Notes under the pieces: model-generated | Databases searched by the model: none | What the model was told of the DNA's origin: nothing | What the model saw: the letters and a program-made list of their open reading frames with translations, nothing else | Program-made: the position numbers and the translations under genes | Shown: positions 1-8,263 of the stretch, one piece after another | Layout of the letters: the number at the start of each line of letters is the position of its first letter | Position numbering within the stretch: position 1 is the stretch's first letter | From: Pseudohongiella sp. | GTDB taxonomy: Bacteria; Pseudomonadota; Gammaproteobacteria; Pseudomonadales; Pseudohongiellaceae | Assembly (NCBI GenBank): GCA_013204155.1 | Contig: JABMOK010000023.1 | Coordinates: forward strand, 1-64,000 | Reading direction: 5' to 3' | DNA length: 64,000 nucleotides

Positions 1-27
1 CTTCTAAGCCGGGGGTTGCAGGTTTGA
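1..27 (+). pseudogene. 3' part of a second tRNA-Arg copy, interrupted
   Basis: Bases 1-24 match the intact tRNA-Arg from its anticodon loop through the T stem (compare 244-267), including the TCT anticodon. After GGTT the match fails: instead of the T-loop and acceptor 3' strand there is about 80 bp of hairpin-rich sequence, then a T-stem-like CCTGC at 112-116 and a poor acceptor strand. The 5' half lies outside the window. It may be a partial duplication, as when tRNA 3' ends recur in spacers of tRNA operons, or a tRNA disrupted by insertion. Confidence 0.6.
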
Positions 28-116
28 CCAGCGCGAAGCGCGCAGGACGGCGTGCTTTTTGCGCCGCCCCGAAGGGGTGAGGGATTTAGCTAAGCTAAAT
101 CGTGAATCAACCCTGC
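18..116. repeat. Multi-hairpin element closed by a T-arm-like stem
   Basis: The outer arms 18-27 and 107-116 pair at 9 of 10 positions. Between them lie four consecutive hairpins: GCGC-GAA-GCGC (31-41), CGGCG/CGCCG with a 9-nt loop (48-66), CCCC-GAA-GGGG (67-77) and GATTTAGCT/AGCTAAATC around one base (83-101). As RNA this would be a compact multibranched structure inside the T-loop of the tRNA copy. I do not recognise the element. It could be a REP-like intergenic repeat or a structured spacer RNA of a tRNA operon. Confidence 0.55.
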
Positions 117-212
117 CGGACAGGACTCTCAGTCAACACAGGCTGACAGAAGTATTTTGTGTAACATGCACGCCGATTTTCGCTAGTCGATAAGACTAGT
201 AAACAGCGCAAC

Positions 213-289
213 GCGCCCGTAGCTCAATCGGATAGAGCACCGGCCTTCTAAGCCGGGGGTTGCAGGTTCGATTCCTGCCGGGCGCACCA
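213..289 (+). tRNA. tRNA-Arg(TCT)
   Basis: A complete 77-nt cloverleaf with encoded CCA. The acceptor stem GCGCCCG pairs with CGGGCGC, the anticodon stem CCGGC/GCCGG encloses CTTCTAA with anticodon TCT, and the T arm is GCAGG-TTCGATT-CCTGC. It reads AGA (and possibly AGG) codons. A small hairpin CTAGTC/GACTAG (183-199) lies just upstream, and an intrinsic terminator follows within 4 bp. With the partial copy at the window edge, this looks like the last gene of a tRNA array. Confidence 0.97.
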
Positions 290-292
290 ATT

Positions 293-321
293 AAAAAAAC
301 CCGCCTTGTGCGGGTTTTTTT
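293..321 (+). terminator. Rho-independent terminator of tRNA-Arg
   Basis: CCCGC (300-304) pairs with GCGGG (310-314) around CTTGT, flanked by seven A upstream and seven T downstream that can extend the stem. It starts 4 nt after the tRNA CCA end, a classical tRNA-operon terminator. Confidence 0.93.
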
Positions 322-453
322 AATTCTCCCGCTAATTACTTATGGCCTTAGCTTCAACTGGGCAACTTGCAGTAGAATAAAATCATCGCAGCACAGACAA
401 AAACCGTCGCTGGAAATTAACAGCGATCTCGTATCGCCAATTGAGTAACAAAG

Positions 454-711
454 ATGAACACATGTATTAATTGTAAGCTTGAAGCCGAAGTTCAGGTGCT
501 GGATGCGGGCAATCGCCTGCTGATCAAATGCGCCGCATGCGGCACCTACGATATTTCCAGGTCAGCTATTAGCAGGGTGAATCGAAATCGATCCGAGAAA
601 CGCAGATTCGCGACGGCGCTGCGCAGAGCACAAAAAGCCAACAAGCCGCTGCTGGTAACGGTAGAGCCAAAAATTGGCTTGCGATTCAAAGACGGTGGGA
701 ATGCAAGCTAA
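454..711 (+). CDS. Small zinc-ribbon-like protein, function unknown
   Basis: An 85-residue protein with two CxxC pairs, CINC at residues 4-7 and CAAC near residues 26-29, the spacing of a small zinc ribbon. The C-terminal half is basic and may bind nucleic acid, but no catalytic motif is visible. It sits alone between the tRNA terminator and a GNAT gene 63 bp downstream on the same strand. I do not recognise the family. The paired cysteines make it a credible gene rather than a chance reading frame, but the start has no strong ribosome binding site. Confidence 0.6.
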   Translation: MNTCINCKLEAEVQVLDAGNRLLIKCAACGTYDISRSAISRVNRNRSEKRRFATALRRAQKANKPLLVTVEPKIGLRFKDGGNAS

Positions 712-774
712 CAATAAAACCGGTACAGATCGCAACTTAACTGGCGGCCGGCGCCACACCCTGTCGAAAGCGCT

Positions 775-1215
775 ATGACCACGCGTGAATTCGAGGCCAA
801 AGACCGAAAAGCCCTGAGCACGCTCTACCTGGAAACGCGGCGACAGTGTTTCGATTGGCTAGATGTCAACTCTTTACAACAAAGCGACTTCGACAGAGAT
901 ACCGCTGGAGAAAAAATATGGGTGTGTGAGGTAGACGGGAAGCTTGTTGGTTTTATTTCTGTCGATGAGTCGGACAATTTTATCCACCATCTATTTATCC
1001 TGCCGCAATTTTCAAGGCTTGGTTATGCTGCGCAATTATTGCAGACCTGCTTGAATAATATTGGGCGGCCAGCCCGATTAAAGTGCGTGGCTGCAAATAT
1101 AAATGCCTTTAATTTCTATCAAGCAAAAGGTTGGCACACGGTTTCCATGGGGTTAAGCGTCGATGGCGAATATCACTTAATGGAAACGGACAGGCCAGGA
1201 TTCTTTATGGGTTAG
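775..1215 (+). CDS. GNAT-family N-acetyltransferase
   Basis: A 146-residue single-domain protein with the GNAT layout. A central strand WVCEVDGKLVGFISV is followed by a strand with FIHHLFILPQFSRLGYAAQLL, which corresponds to the acetyl-CoA-binding motif A (usually R/Q-x-x-G-x-G/A; here SRLGYAAQL). A C-terminal NINAFNFYQAKGWHTV matches the common N-x-x-A-x-x-F-Y-x-x-x-G-F/W motif. The family moves an acetyl group from acetyl-CoA to an amine. The substrate cannot be inferred. The gene converges on the RIO kinase gene, with stop codons about 20 bp apart. Confidence 0.88.
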   Translation: MTTREFEAKDRKALSTLYLETRRQCFDWLDVNSLQQSDFDRDTAGEKIWVCEVDGKLVGFISVDESDNFIHHLFILPQFSRLGYAAQLLQTCLNNIGRPARLKCVAANINAFNFYQAKGWHTVSMGLSVDGEYHLMETDRPGFFMG

Positions 1216-1235
1216 AGGAAAAGCAGACCCGGCGT

Positions 1236-2099
1236 TCACGATGACTCATCGGCATCCGCTTCGGCCATCCGGTCCTTCCGCGCCTGTTCCTCGGCCAGAA
1301 TGGATTTAATTTCTTCCAGTACGCTGTCCACATCCGCCTCTTCGGTACTTTCCTCAAAATAACCTGTCAGCTTCGAATCTGGGTGCAATTCACCCGCCTC
1401 ATACAGGCTCCAGATTTCCTTGGCGTAATGGCTGGTTAGCAACTCGGGGGCGAATTGGCCGTAATACTGACTTATCTTATTAACATCCCGTTCCAGCATA
1501 AACTCGGCATTGTTGTTAGCGGCGGCATCAACCGCCTGGGGCAGGTCTATGATGACCGGGCCGTGCTCATCCACCAAAATGTTAAATTCCGATAAATCCC
1601 CATGGATTATTCCGGCGCAAAGCATACGCACCACATATTGCATGACTATGGCATGGTCTTCCAGGGCCTGCTCGACTGACATTGTGACTTCGCTGAGACG
1701 CGGCGCCACATCACCGTGACTATCGGTGACCAGTTCCATTAACAGTACGCCGTCAATGCAGGCATAGGGCTGAGGAACCCGAATCCCGACCTTGGCCAGC
1801 GTACGCAGCGCATCGACTTCGGCATTGTGCCAGGTTTCATCCTGCTGCTTACGGCCAAATTTTGAGCCTTTCTCCATGGCCCGGGCACGGCGCGTATTGC
1901 GGGTCTTGCGACCTTCCTGATACTGGGCAGCCTGTTTGAAGCTGCGCTGAGCGGCTTCCTTATAGACCTTGGCGCAGCGGATCTCGGAACCGCAACGAAC
2001 GATATAGACATCGGCCTCTTTGCCACTCATTAGCCGGCGGATGACTTCGTCGATCAGGCCTTCGTCGATCAGGGGTTGGATTCGCTTGGGGATTTTCAT
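1236..2099 (-). CDS. RIO-type serine/threonine protein kinase
   Basis: A 287-residue atypical protein kinase of the bacterial RIO1-like group found in Pseudomonas and relatives. Visible signatures are the nucleotide-loop region LMSGKEADVYIVR followed by CAKVYKE (ATP-anchoring lysine), the catalytic loop HGDLSEFNI near residues 165-173 and the metal-binding IIDLPQAVD near residue 182. The C-terminus is acidic. An earlier ATG at 2117 is possible; I prefer the one at 2099 because the family usually begins MKxPKRIxPLI. Bacterial RIO kinases are poorly characterised and the substrate is unknown. It is convergent with the GNAT gene. Confidence 0.9.
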   Translation of the reverse strand: MKIPKRIQPLIDEGLIDEVIRRLMSGKEADVYIVRCGSEIRCAKVYKEAAQRSFKQAAQYQEGRKTRNTRRARAMEKGSKFGRKQQDETWHNAEVDALRTLAKVGIRVPQPYACIDGVLLMELVTDSHGDVAPRLSEVTMSVEQALEDHAIVMQYVVRMLCAGIIHGDLSEFNILVDEHGPVIIDLPQAVDAAANNNAEFMLERDVNKISQYYGQFAPELLTSHYAKEIWSLYEAGELHPDSKLTGYFEESTEEADVDSVLEEIKSILAEEQARKDRMAEADADESS

Positions 2100-2192
2100 G
2101 GCGTCTTTGTACAGCATTTGAACTCGGGATGGAACGCTAAGACAGCGTTATTCAAAACAAAAAACAGCAGGGGGATAGGCAGGGTTGCCTTA

Positions 2193-2522
2193 CTATCCTG
2201 AGTGGGAGCTGTCACTTGCATTGCGTATCGTCCTATCTGGCCGGTAATTCAATTCAGTAATGAAGTCCGATTCAGCCTGTAGATATTTTTCCAGTTGTAC
2301 CCGGGGTCTAAGCTCTTTCATGGTCTGGAATGGCGAATCGATCAGTAATCTATTGGTAATCCAGTCAGCTAACAGGCTGGTAGGATTAGCGCGAGCGGTG
2401 AGAGTAACCGTGGTGGCAGCGTTTTTAGCCGGCACTAATTCCCAGCCATCCGCAACAGCGACAGGGGAGAAAAGCAGGCTAACAAATAGGATTAAGCCGT
2501 TTATTCGGGTAGAGCCGTTGAT
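2193..2522 (-). pseudogene. START-domain protein remnant, internally deleted
   Basis: Read on the minus strand from 2522, the frame gives a hydrophobic signal-peptide-like segment (about residues 9-24, ending VAVAD) joined directly to what looks like the last 60 residues of a START lipid-binding domain. That part has VPAKNAATTVTLTARA, then LLADWITNRLLIDSPF and TMKELRPRV. Periplasmic START proteins of Pseudomonas are about 200 residues with the same two ends, so roughly 120 central residues appear to be missing. A perfect AAAGGAG (2529-2535) stands 6 nt before ATC, where ATG would be expected. Both lesions suggest a dead gene. A short expressed protein from an unusual start cannot be excluded. 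Confidence 0.55.
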
Positions 2523-2788
2523 TTAAAACTCCTTTACGCGGGTCAGGATTTTTAGCTTAGCGGCTATAGCCCTTCGGTCTATAGTAGAGCTAATCGGCCA
2601 AGAAGGCCGTCATGGTAAGGATTTTTCGGATATGTTTTCCAGGCAAATCTCAATCATCGATTCTAAACCAGTCAAATACGCTGGCAAAAGCCTGTCATAA
2701 GTAGTAATTTTTAGCCTGTTTCTATCTGGCTGGCCCAGAATCATAAAACGCACTGCTGAGACCGACCGCTAAAACCTGAGAGATAACA

Positions 2789-3502
2789 ATGAGAAAAATT
2801 AACCTACCGCCAAAGCGCAGTTTGCCAAAATCCGTATTCTCAGCCGCCGCAGTGATACTGCTGCTTTCGGCTTCATTCCCGCTTCCCGCTGTTGCTGCAG
2901 ATGAGGAATTTGCAGGAGAGCGGGTGGTTCATCTGTTACAGGAACCGCGACACAGAACGGTGCATCACGAAGGCGATCTGTATCTGTTAGATGTACAAAT
3001 CAACCCAGGGGACATCTCTCTGGCCCATGTTCACGATCAGCCAATTTTGCTGACGTTTATTAGTAGTCCAGACCGGCCGCGTAATGGCGAGGTAAGTGCA
3101 AACATTGAGTATGCAACGAAAGCGGACACGCATAAAGTGTCTAATAATGGTACCGGACTGTTTCGGATTATAGCCTTGGTTCACGATGGCGAGGGAAATA
3201 CTGATCTAACATCCGACAGACCCACGGGACTGTCGGCGGAGCCGCAACTGGAAAATGCCTGGTTTCGATCCTATCGAGTCGAGTTGGCGCCAGGAGAAGA
3301 GACGGCTATTCAGGCGCATAGTTCGCCCAGCGTGGTGGTTCAGGTCGCCGATGGCCTATTGCGTGTGACTCGCAGCGATGGGGTAAGCGCTGAGTTGGAT
3401 GAGAAGGCCAAATGGGCGTGGCGTGATGCCAATGAGGCTTATGTGGTGCGCAATGTTGGCCAAGTTGCCTCGGCGGTAGTAATTAACGAAGGCAGACTCT
3501 AG
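2789..3502 (+). CDS. Secreted cupin-like protein of unknown function
   Basis: A 237-residue protein with a clear signal peptide (basic start, hydrophobic stretch about residues 18-34, likely cleavage after AVAA). The mature part looks like two cupin-type beta-barrel halves: the first has LAHVHDQP near residue 78, the second GEETAIQAHSSPSVVVQVADG near residues 168-190. Metal-ligand histidines are few, so activity as an enzyme is uncertain. The start follows GAGAGATAACA. It stands alone and is followed by a hairpin that may end its transcript. I do not recognise a named family. Confidence 0.65.
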   Translation: MRKINLPPKRSLPKSVFSAAAVILLLSASFPLPAVAADEEFAGERVVHLLQEPRHRTVHHEGDLYLLDVQINPGDISLAHVHDQPILLTFISSPDRPRNGEVSANIEYATKADTHKVSNNGTGLFRIIALVHDGEGNTDLTSDRPTGLSAEPQLENAWFRSYRVELAPGEETAIQAHSSPSVVVQVADGLLRVTRSDGVSAELDEKAKWAWRDANEAYVVRNVGQVASAVVINEGRL

Positions 3503-3552
3503 TAACGGAATTTAGCGCGCCGGGAGGGTCGGACGCTATTCAAAAACCTGTC

Positions 3553-3585
3553 GATCAGGGGCCTTATCTGCCCCTGATCCTTTCC
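3553..3585 (+). terminator. Strong hairpin after the cupin-like gene
   Basis: GATCAGGGGC (3553-3562) pairs perfectly with GCCCCTGATC (3570-3579) around CTTATCT and is followed by CTTTCC. The stem is strong but the T-run is poor, so this is a possible terminator. A second small palindrome CCGCT-ACT-AGCGG follows near 3596-3608. Confidence 0.5.
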
Positions 3586-3755
3586 TGCATCGTATCCGCT
3601 ACTAGCGGAGATCGCCCGAGGTCTCTGGTGCCGGAGAAACAAGCAAATCTACCCATAACTCATAATCTATAAATCGGGGCAGTCTATTCAAAATTCACGA
3701 TAGTGATAGCAATACGCCATAACACGGGAATCCCCGCATTATTGAGGTATAAACC

Positions 3756-5912
3756 ATGCGTTATTTTTTACTCCTGACTGCTCTGCTTGTCACTGCTGCC
3801 ACCGCCGATGAAGGCATGTGGCAACCGCACCAACTGCCCGATCTCAGCGACCGGCTGCAGCAATTAGGCTTGGAGATCGATGCGCAAAATTTAACTGCGC
3901 TGGATAAGTTCCCGATGAACGCGGTAGTCAGTCTGGGAGGTTGCAGTGCCTCTTTTGTATCGCCTCAGGGCCTGGTGGTAACCAACCATCACTGTGTCTA
4001 TGGATCGGTGCAATACAATAGCTCACCAGAAAATAATCTGCTGGTAGAGGGTTTCCTTGCGCGCCGGCTGGAAGAGGAAATTCCTGCGGCTCCAGGCAGC
4101 AGCGTCTATGTCACCGAAGCAGTTACCGAGGTTACCGCAGCCACTTTGGCCGGGATTACAGATTCCACACCCGGCATCGATCGTTATCGCATCATCGAAA
4201 CCAATCGAAAGGCCCTGATTGCCGATTGCGAAGCCACCGGGGTGCATCGTTGTAGTGTCTCGTCGTTTCATCAAGGGCTTGAGTACTTTTTGCTGAAGCA
4301 GCTCGAAATTAAAGACATCCGTCTGGTTTACGCGCCGGCTACCAGCATCGGTAAATACGGCGGTGATATCGATAACTGGCAGTGGCCCAGACACACGGGT
4401 GATTTTGGTTTTTATCGTGCCTATGTGGATGTCGATGGTCGGCCCGCGGAATTCAGTGAAGATAATATTCCCTATCAGCCGGCCAGCTTTCTGGAGGTTA
4501 GTGCCAAGGGGGTAGAAGAAGGGGATTTTGTCATGGGTGTCGGCTATCCAGGCAGCACCAATCGTTATCGTACTTCATCGGAAATTGAAAATGAGTTCAC
4601 CTGGTTCTATCCCCAGGCGCGACAGTTTCGCGAAGACTTGATGCGCATCATCGATGAAAATTCTGCGCCGGGTAGCCAGGCACGGATCGCCTACGAGAGT
4701 ACCCTGGCCAGTCTGTCTAACTATGCGAAGAATTATCAGTCTATGGTGGAAAGTTACCAGCACAGTGACTTTGTCAATCGGCGCAGGCAAGAAGAGTCAA
4801 ATCTTGCAGCGTGGATAGAGAGTGATAGCTCTCGTGCGCAACAATACTCATCGGCAGTCATTCAATTGCAGGACTTAATTGAATCCGATCATGCCACGCG
4901 AGAGCGCGACCTGGTAAGCAGTTATATGAGTTACGCGACACTGCCGAATACGGCCGAGCGACTGTATCGTTTGGCTATCGAAAAACAGAAGCCGGATGCT
5001 GAACGCGAACCCGGCTATCAGCAGCGTGATCTTTCGCGTTTCCGTCAGTCAATGCAACGAATTAGCCGCCGCTACGACAAACAGGTAGACAAGGCCATGC
5101 TCAGTTATCTATTGGGGCGCTATGCAGAATTGCCTGAACAGTATCGCTCAAACGCGGTGGACAGTTTTTATGGGATATCGGATCGTTTCGATCAAGGTCA
5201 GGTAGAACAAATCATCGAAGACTCCTACGCGCAGTCTACATTGGATGATGAGGCGACACGCCTTGCCTGGATGGAAAAAAGCCAGGAAGAATTCGAAAAT
5301 AGCAGTGACCCTTTGATTCGTTATGCGGTGGCATCATATGATGAGAAGATGTTGTTGGAGCGCTCTGATAAGGAATTGAGAGGGAGGTTTCAGCAATGGC
5401 GACCGCGTTATATGGAGGCGGTAATAGCCTATAATCGTAGTCTGGACCGACCGATTTATGCCGATGCGAACAGCTCATTGCGTGTTACTTTTGGACAGGT
5501 GCGCGGCAACCAACCGAAAGACGGTTTAGTCAATCAGCCATTTACTACCCTGCAAGGAATAGCAGGAAAAAATACCGGACTGGATCCGTTTAATGCACCA
5601 GCAAAGCAACTCGATTTAATTCGGCAACGACAATATGGCAGATACGCATTACCCTCGCTCGGTTCGGTGCCGGTCAATTATTTAACCACCCTGGACATTA
5701 CCGGCGGCAATTCCGGCACGGCCACCATGAACGGCAAGGCGCAGTTGGTGGGCCTGTTGTTCGATGGCGTGTACGAAAGCATTATTGGCGACTGGGATTT
5801 TGATGACGATAAAAATCGGGCAATCTCGGTGGATTCTCGCTACATGTTGTGGGTGATGGAATACATGGACGGTGCGAGTAATTTGTTGGATGAAATGGTA
5901 ATTGTCGATTAA
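3756..5912 (+). CDS. S46-family dipeptidyl-peptidase (DPP7/DPP11-type)
   Basis: A 718-residue secreted serine peptidase that removes dipeptides from peptide N-termini in the periplasm. A short signal peptide ends near ATADEGMW. The chymotrypsin-like triad is recognisable: His in TNHHC (residues 76-80), Asp in the YGGDIDNWQWPRHTGDF block (201-217) and Ser653 in GGNSG. Length matches the family (about 700-720). Gly671 in LLFDG aligns with the S1-pocket residue that is Gly in DPP7 (hydrophobic P1) and Arg in DPP11 (acidic P1), so DPP7-like specificity is inferred. The middle, residues 280-560, is the helical lid typical of S46. It is monocistronic and would feed peptide use. Confidence 0.93.
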   Translation: MRYFLLLTALLVTAATADEGMWQPHQLPDLSDRLQQLGLEIDAQNLTALDKFPMNAVVSLGGCSASFVSPQGLVVTNHHCVYGSVQYNSSPENNLLVEGFLARRLEEEIPAAPGSSVYVTEAVTEVTAATLAGITDSTPGIDRYRIIETNRKALIADCEATGVHRCSVSSFHQGLEYFLLKQLEIKDIRLVYAPATSIGKYGGDIDNWQWPRHTGDFGFYRAYVDVDGRPAEFSEDNIPYQPASFLEVSAKGVEEGDFVMGVGYPGSTNRYRTSSEIENEFTWFYPQARQFREDLMRIIDENSAPGSQARIAYESTLASLSNYAKNYQSMVESYQHSDFVNRRRQEESNLAAWIESDSSRAQQYSSAVIQLQDLIESDHATRERDLVSSYMSYATLPNTAERLYRLAIEKQKPDAEREPGYQQRDLSRFRQSMQRISRRYDKQVDKAMLSYLLGRYAELPEQYRSNAVDSFYGISDRFDQGQVEQIIEDSYAQSTLDDEATRLAWMEKSQEEFENSSDPLIRYAVASYDEKMLLERSDKELRGRFQQWRPRYMEAVIAYNRSLDRPIYADANSSLRVTFGQVRGNQPKDGLVNQPFTTLQGIAGKNTGLDPFNAPAKQLDLIRQRQYGRYALPSLGSVPVNYLTTLDITGGNSGTATMNGKAQLVGLLFDGVYESIIGDWDFDDDKNRAISVDSRYMLWVMEYMDGASNLLDEMVIVD

Positions 5913-6023
5913 TCAGAAAACCCAAGAAGGCAAGCCGGTGAGGTCTGCTTTTATTTCTCGGCCGTCAGAACTGGACGGTGATACGGGCATTGAAATAGAA
6001 GACCAGGTCTGGCTTGGATTAGT

Positions 6024-7196
6024 ATGACAATTTCTCTTTCCCTTGCAGATGCGCGTAAGACTATTCTCAATAGTCAGCGACTCCATAGTCGCAGTAGTTT
6101 TGGCAAGGGTGTCGATGCCTCTCTGCAGGCGATCGAACATCTGGGATATGTTCAGATCGACACGCTCTCAGTGGTAAGCAGAGCACATCTACATACCTTA
6201 TGGAATCGGGTTAAGGGTTTCACGCCGGATCATATTGACCAACTGCAACAAGATCGGCGAGTGTTTGAGCATTGGGCTCATGCTCTGGCGATATTGCCGA
6301 TGAAGGATTATCGTTTCTCCCTGCCGATGATGAATCGTATCGCCAGCGGTGCCACGCACTGGCATCCGAAAGATTCAAAAGAAACGAAAAAGGTGCTCAA
6401 GCGAATACGTGAAGAAGGGCCGCTGCAGGCGAAGGATTTCGACGACAAAAGAAAAAGTAATCAGATGTGGGCGAGGTCAGCATCGAAAATGGCGTTGGAA
6501 CAGTTATTCATGGAGGGGGAATTGATGATCCCTCATCGAATTAATTTCCACAAGGTCTACGATTTACGAGAACGTGTCCTGTCCGCCGAGGTTGATACTC
6601 GACTCCCTTCAGAAGCAGAGCTCTGTCGTCATCTTATACAAAGTTTTCTGCGCGCCCAAGGCATTGCACAAGTCAATGAGATGGCCTATCTACGCAAAGG
6701 GCTGGGAGCGAGTATGAGTAAAGTAGTACAGCAGATGGAAGAAGAAAAATTGTTAGTGGCGGTGGACGTTGCCGGGCAGAAATACTACAGCAGCATCGAT
6801 GCGGTAGCGCAACTGCAGCAGCCTCAGGCGCGGGCCGGGCTCAGAATACTTTCGCCATTTGATAATGCCATTATTCAACGTAAGCGGGTCGGGAAGTTAT
6901 TCGACTTTAACTATCAGCTTGAATGTTATGTGCCAAAGGAAAAGCGGGAATATGGCTACTTTTGTTTGCCCATCTTACGCAATAATAAGCTGCTAGGGCG
7001 CATCGATGCCAAAGCCAGCAGAAAAGAGGGTGTGTTGCATATTTTGCACCTTCATCTGGAAAAGCCAATTAATAATATCGAAATTTTTTACTCGGATCTG
7101 CTGGCAGAAATCAAGCGCTTTGCGGCGTTTGATAATTGCCCGACAGTACTATTACATCGAGTTTCCGGGGCGCAGAGCCGGCCCGATTGGAACTAA
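6024..7196 (+). CDS. Winged-helix DNA glycosylase, YcaQ/AlkX family
   Basis: A 390-residue protein of the HTH_42 family, whose characterised members excise alkylated or cross-linked purines from DNA (E. coli YcaQ/AlkX, Streptomyces AlkZ). The catalytic Q-x-D motif is visible as QID at residues 44-46 in GYVQIDTLSVV. FEHWAHALAILP near residue 90 is another family block, and winged-helix repeats follow through residue 250. The C-terminal beta domain includes RAGLRILSPFDNAI near residue 275. ATG at 6024 gives the full N-terminal helix. It is probably transcribed alone. Confidence 0.88.
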   Translation: MTISLSLADARKTILNSQRLHSRSSFGKGVDASLQAIEHLGYVQIDTLSVVSRAHLHTLWNRVKGFTPDHIDQLQQDRRVFEHWAHALAILPMKDYRFSLPMMNRIASGATHWHPKDSKETKKVLKRIREEGPLQAKDFDDKRKSNQMWARSASKMALEQLFMEGELMIPHRINFHKVYDLRERVLSAEVDTRLPSEAELCRHLIQSFLRAQGIAQVNEMAYLRKGLGASMSKVVQQMEEEKLLVAVDVAGQKYYSSIDAVAQLQQPQARAGLRILSPFDNAIIQRKRVGKLFDFNYQLECYVPKEKREYGYFCLPILRNNKLLGRIDAKASRKEGVLHILHLHLEKPINNIEIFYSDLLAEIKRFAAFDNCPTVLLHRVSGAQSRPDWN

Positions 7197-7332
7197 TCGA
7201 TCAGCGCACATTGGAGTGAGATAGTAGGATTGCAGGCTAATCTAATTGGCAGTAAAAATATGATATAAAGCTTTTCGAAATTTCAAACCAGTTAGCTATT
7301 AGCTGCAACCGCTTACATATCAAGGAGATTCC

Positions 7333-7953
7333 ATGGAATCAGAACTGATGAATTTGTTTGCAACTCCCCTGCACAAGTCTTCTTTAAATAGAAGTTTCAC
7401 TGGCATAGAACTGCAATTTATCAAGAATCAACTGGGCGATCCTGTTCGCGCTATATCCAATCACTCGTCCAGGAATAAGAACGTTCTTAATGCGGATGAA
7501 ATGCAAGACATCAGATCTGCGCTGGAGAAAAGTCTCGCTGATTACTTCAAAAGGGTATTCAACACGGCGAATAAGGTTGTATTGGAGATTACTCAATCCT
7601 GGTTGACGGTTACTCGCCAAGGCGAGTCGCACCATTCTCATATTCATCCGAACAGCATCGCCAGTGGAGTTCTGTATATTAACGTCGCTGAAAACGATGG
7701 CATCAATTTCTATCGAAATGAAGATATGCTTTGGTACGATCTCGTTCGGGAGCAGGAAAATTATTACAATGCCTCGCGTTATTTTATTAATGCCAAAGCC
7801 GGAGACATAATTATATTCCCCTCAAATGTCCATCATGGTGTTAATGCCGTGGAAGCAGAGTTTGAGCGTGTGAGTTTGGCGTTCAACAGTTTTTTTTCGG
7901 GGGAGCTGGGCCGCGATGAATTCTCCAACTCCTTGAAAATCTCTATCGGATAA
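7333..7953 (+). CDS. Putative 2OG-Fe(II) oxygenase (TIGR02466-type)
   Basis: A 206-residue protein with the double-stranded beta-helix core of 2-oxoglutarate/Fe(II) dioxygenases. Iron ligands are predicted at His103 and His105 of HSHIHPNSIASGVLYI, and at the distal His in FPSNVHHGV (residues 162-170). Arg179 in ERVSLAFNSFF would bind 2-oxoglutarate. This matches the small '2OG-FeII_Oxy_5' group, common in marine bacteria and phages, with unknown substrates. AAGGAG precedes the ATG by 6-7 nt. It stands alone, with a T-rich terminator-like hairpin about 210 bp downstream. Confidence 0.85.
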   Translation: MESELMNLFATPLHKSSLNRSFTGIELQFIKNQLGDPVRAISNHSSRNKNVLNADEMQDIRSALEKSLADYFKRVFNTANKVVLEITQSWLTVTRQGESHHSHIHPNSIASGVLYINVAENDGINFYRNEDMLWYDLVREQENYYNASRYFINAKAGDIIIFPSNVHHGVNAVEAEFERVSLAFNSFFSGELGRDEFSNSLKISIG

Positions 7954-8165
7954 CAGGGAGTTAAAATCAATGAGCGACTGCTATTGCGCCGTTCGAATGG
8001 TCTGTATGACAGCAAGGGAAGCAGCAGGTTTTCTGCCGGCGAGGCTAAGCTAAGCATTAGCACTTAACATAGCAATTGACTGCGAAAATAAATTAGTGAT
8101 TAAAAACAAGTAATTACTAAAGGAATCTCCAGCAATACCGTTATTATTGATGTAAGACCCTGTAC

Positions 8166-8219
8166 AGGCTTAGGTTAGGATTAATTTCTTAGTGCTAGGC
8201 CTTTTTTTTGCCTGCAGGA
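8166..8219 (+). terminator. Terminator-like hairpin between convergent genes
   Basis: AGGCTTAG (8166-8173) can pair with CTAGGCCT (8205-8212; one G-U) and is followed by a run of T to 8219, fitting an intrinsic terminator for plus-strand transcription. The loop is long (31 nt). The 310 bp between the oxygenase and the FkbM gene hold nothing else I can support, apart from a short GCGGC/GCCGC hairpin near 8223-8237. Confidence 0.5.
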
Positions 8220-8263
8220 AAGCGGCTTTGTGCCGCCGTTGCAACATCTGCGAGGAGAATGCG

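Noticed and set aside
2260-2526. Plus-strand frame opposite the START remnant
   Set aside because: The minus strand shows START-domain sequence and a Shine-Dalgarno; the plus frame has neither.
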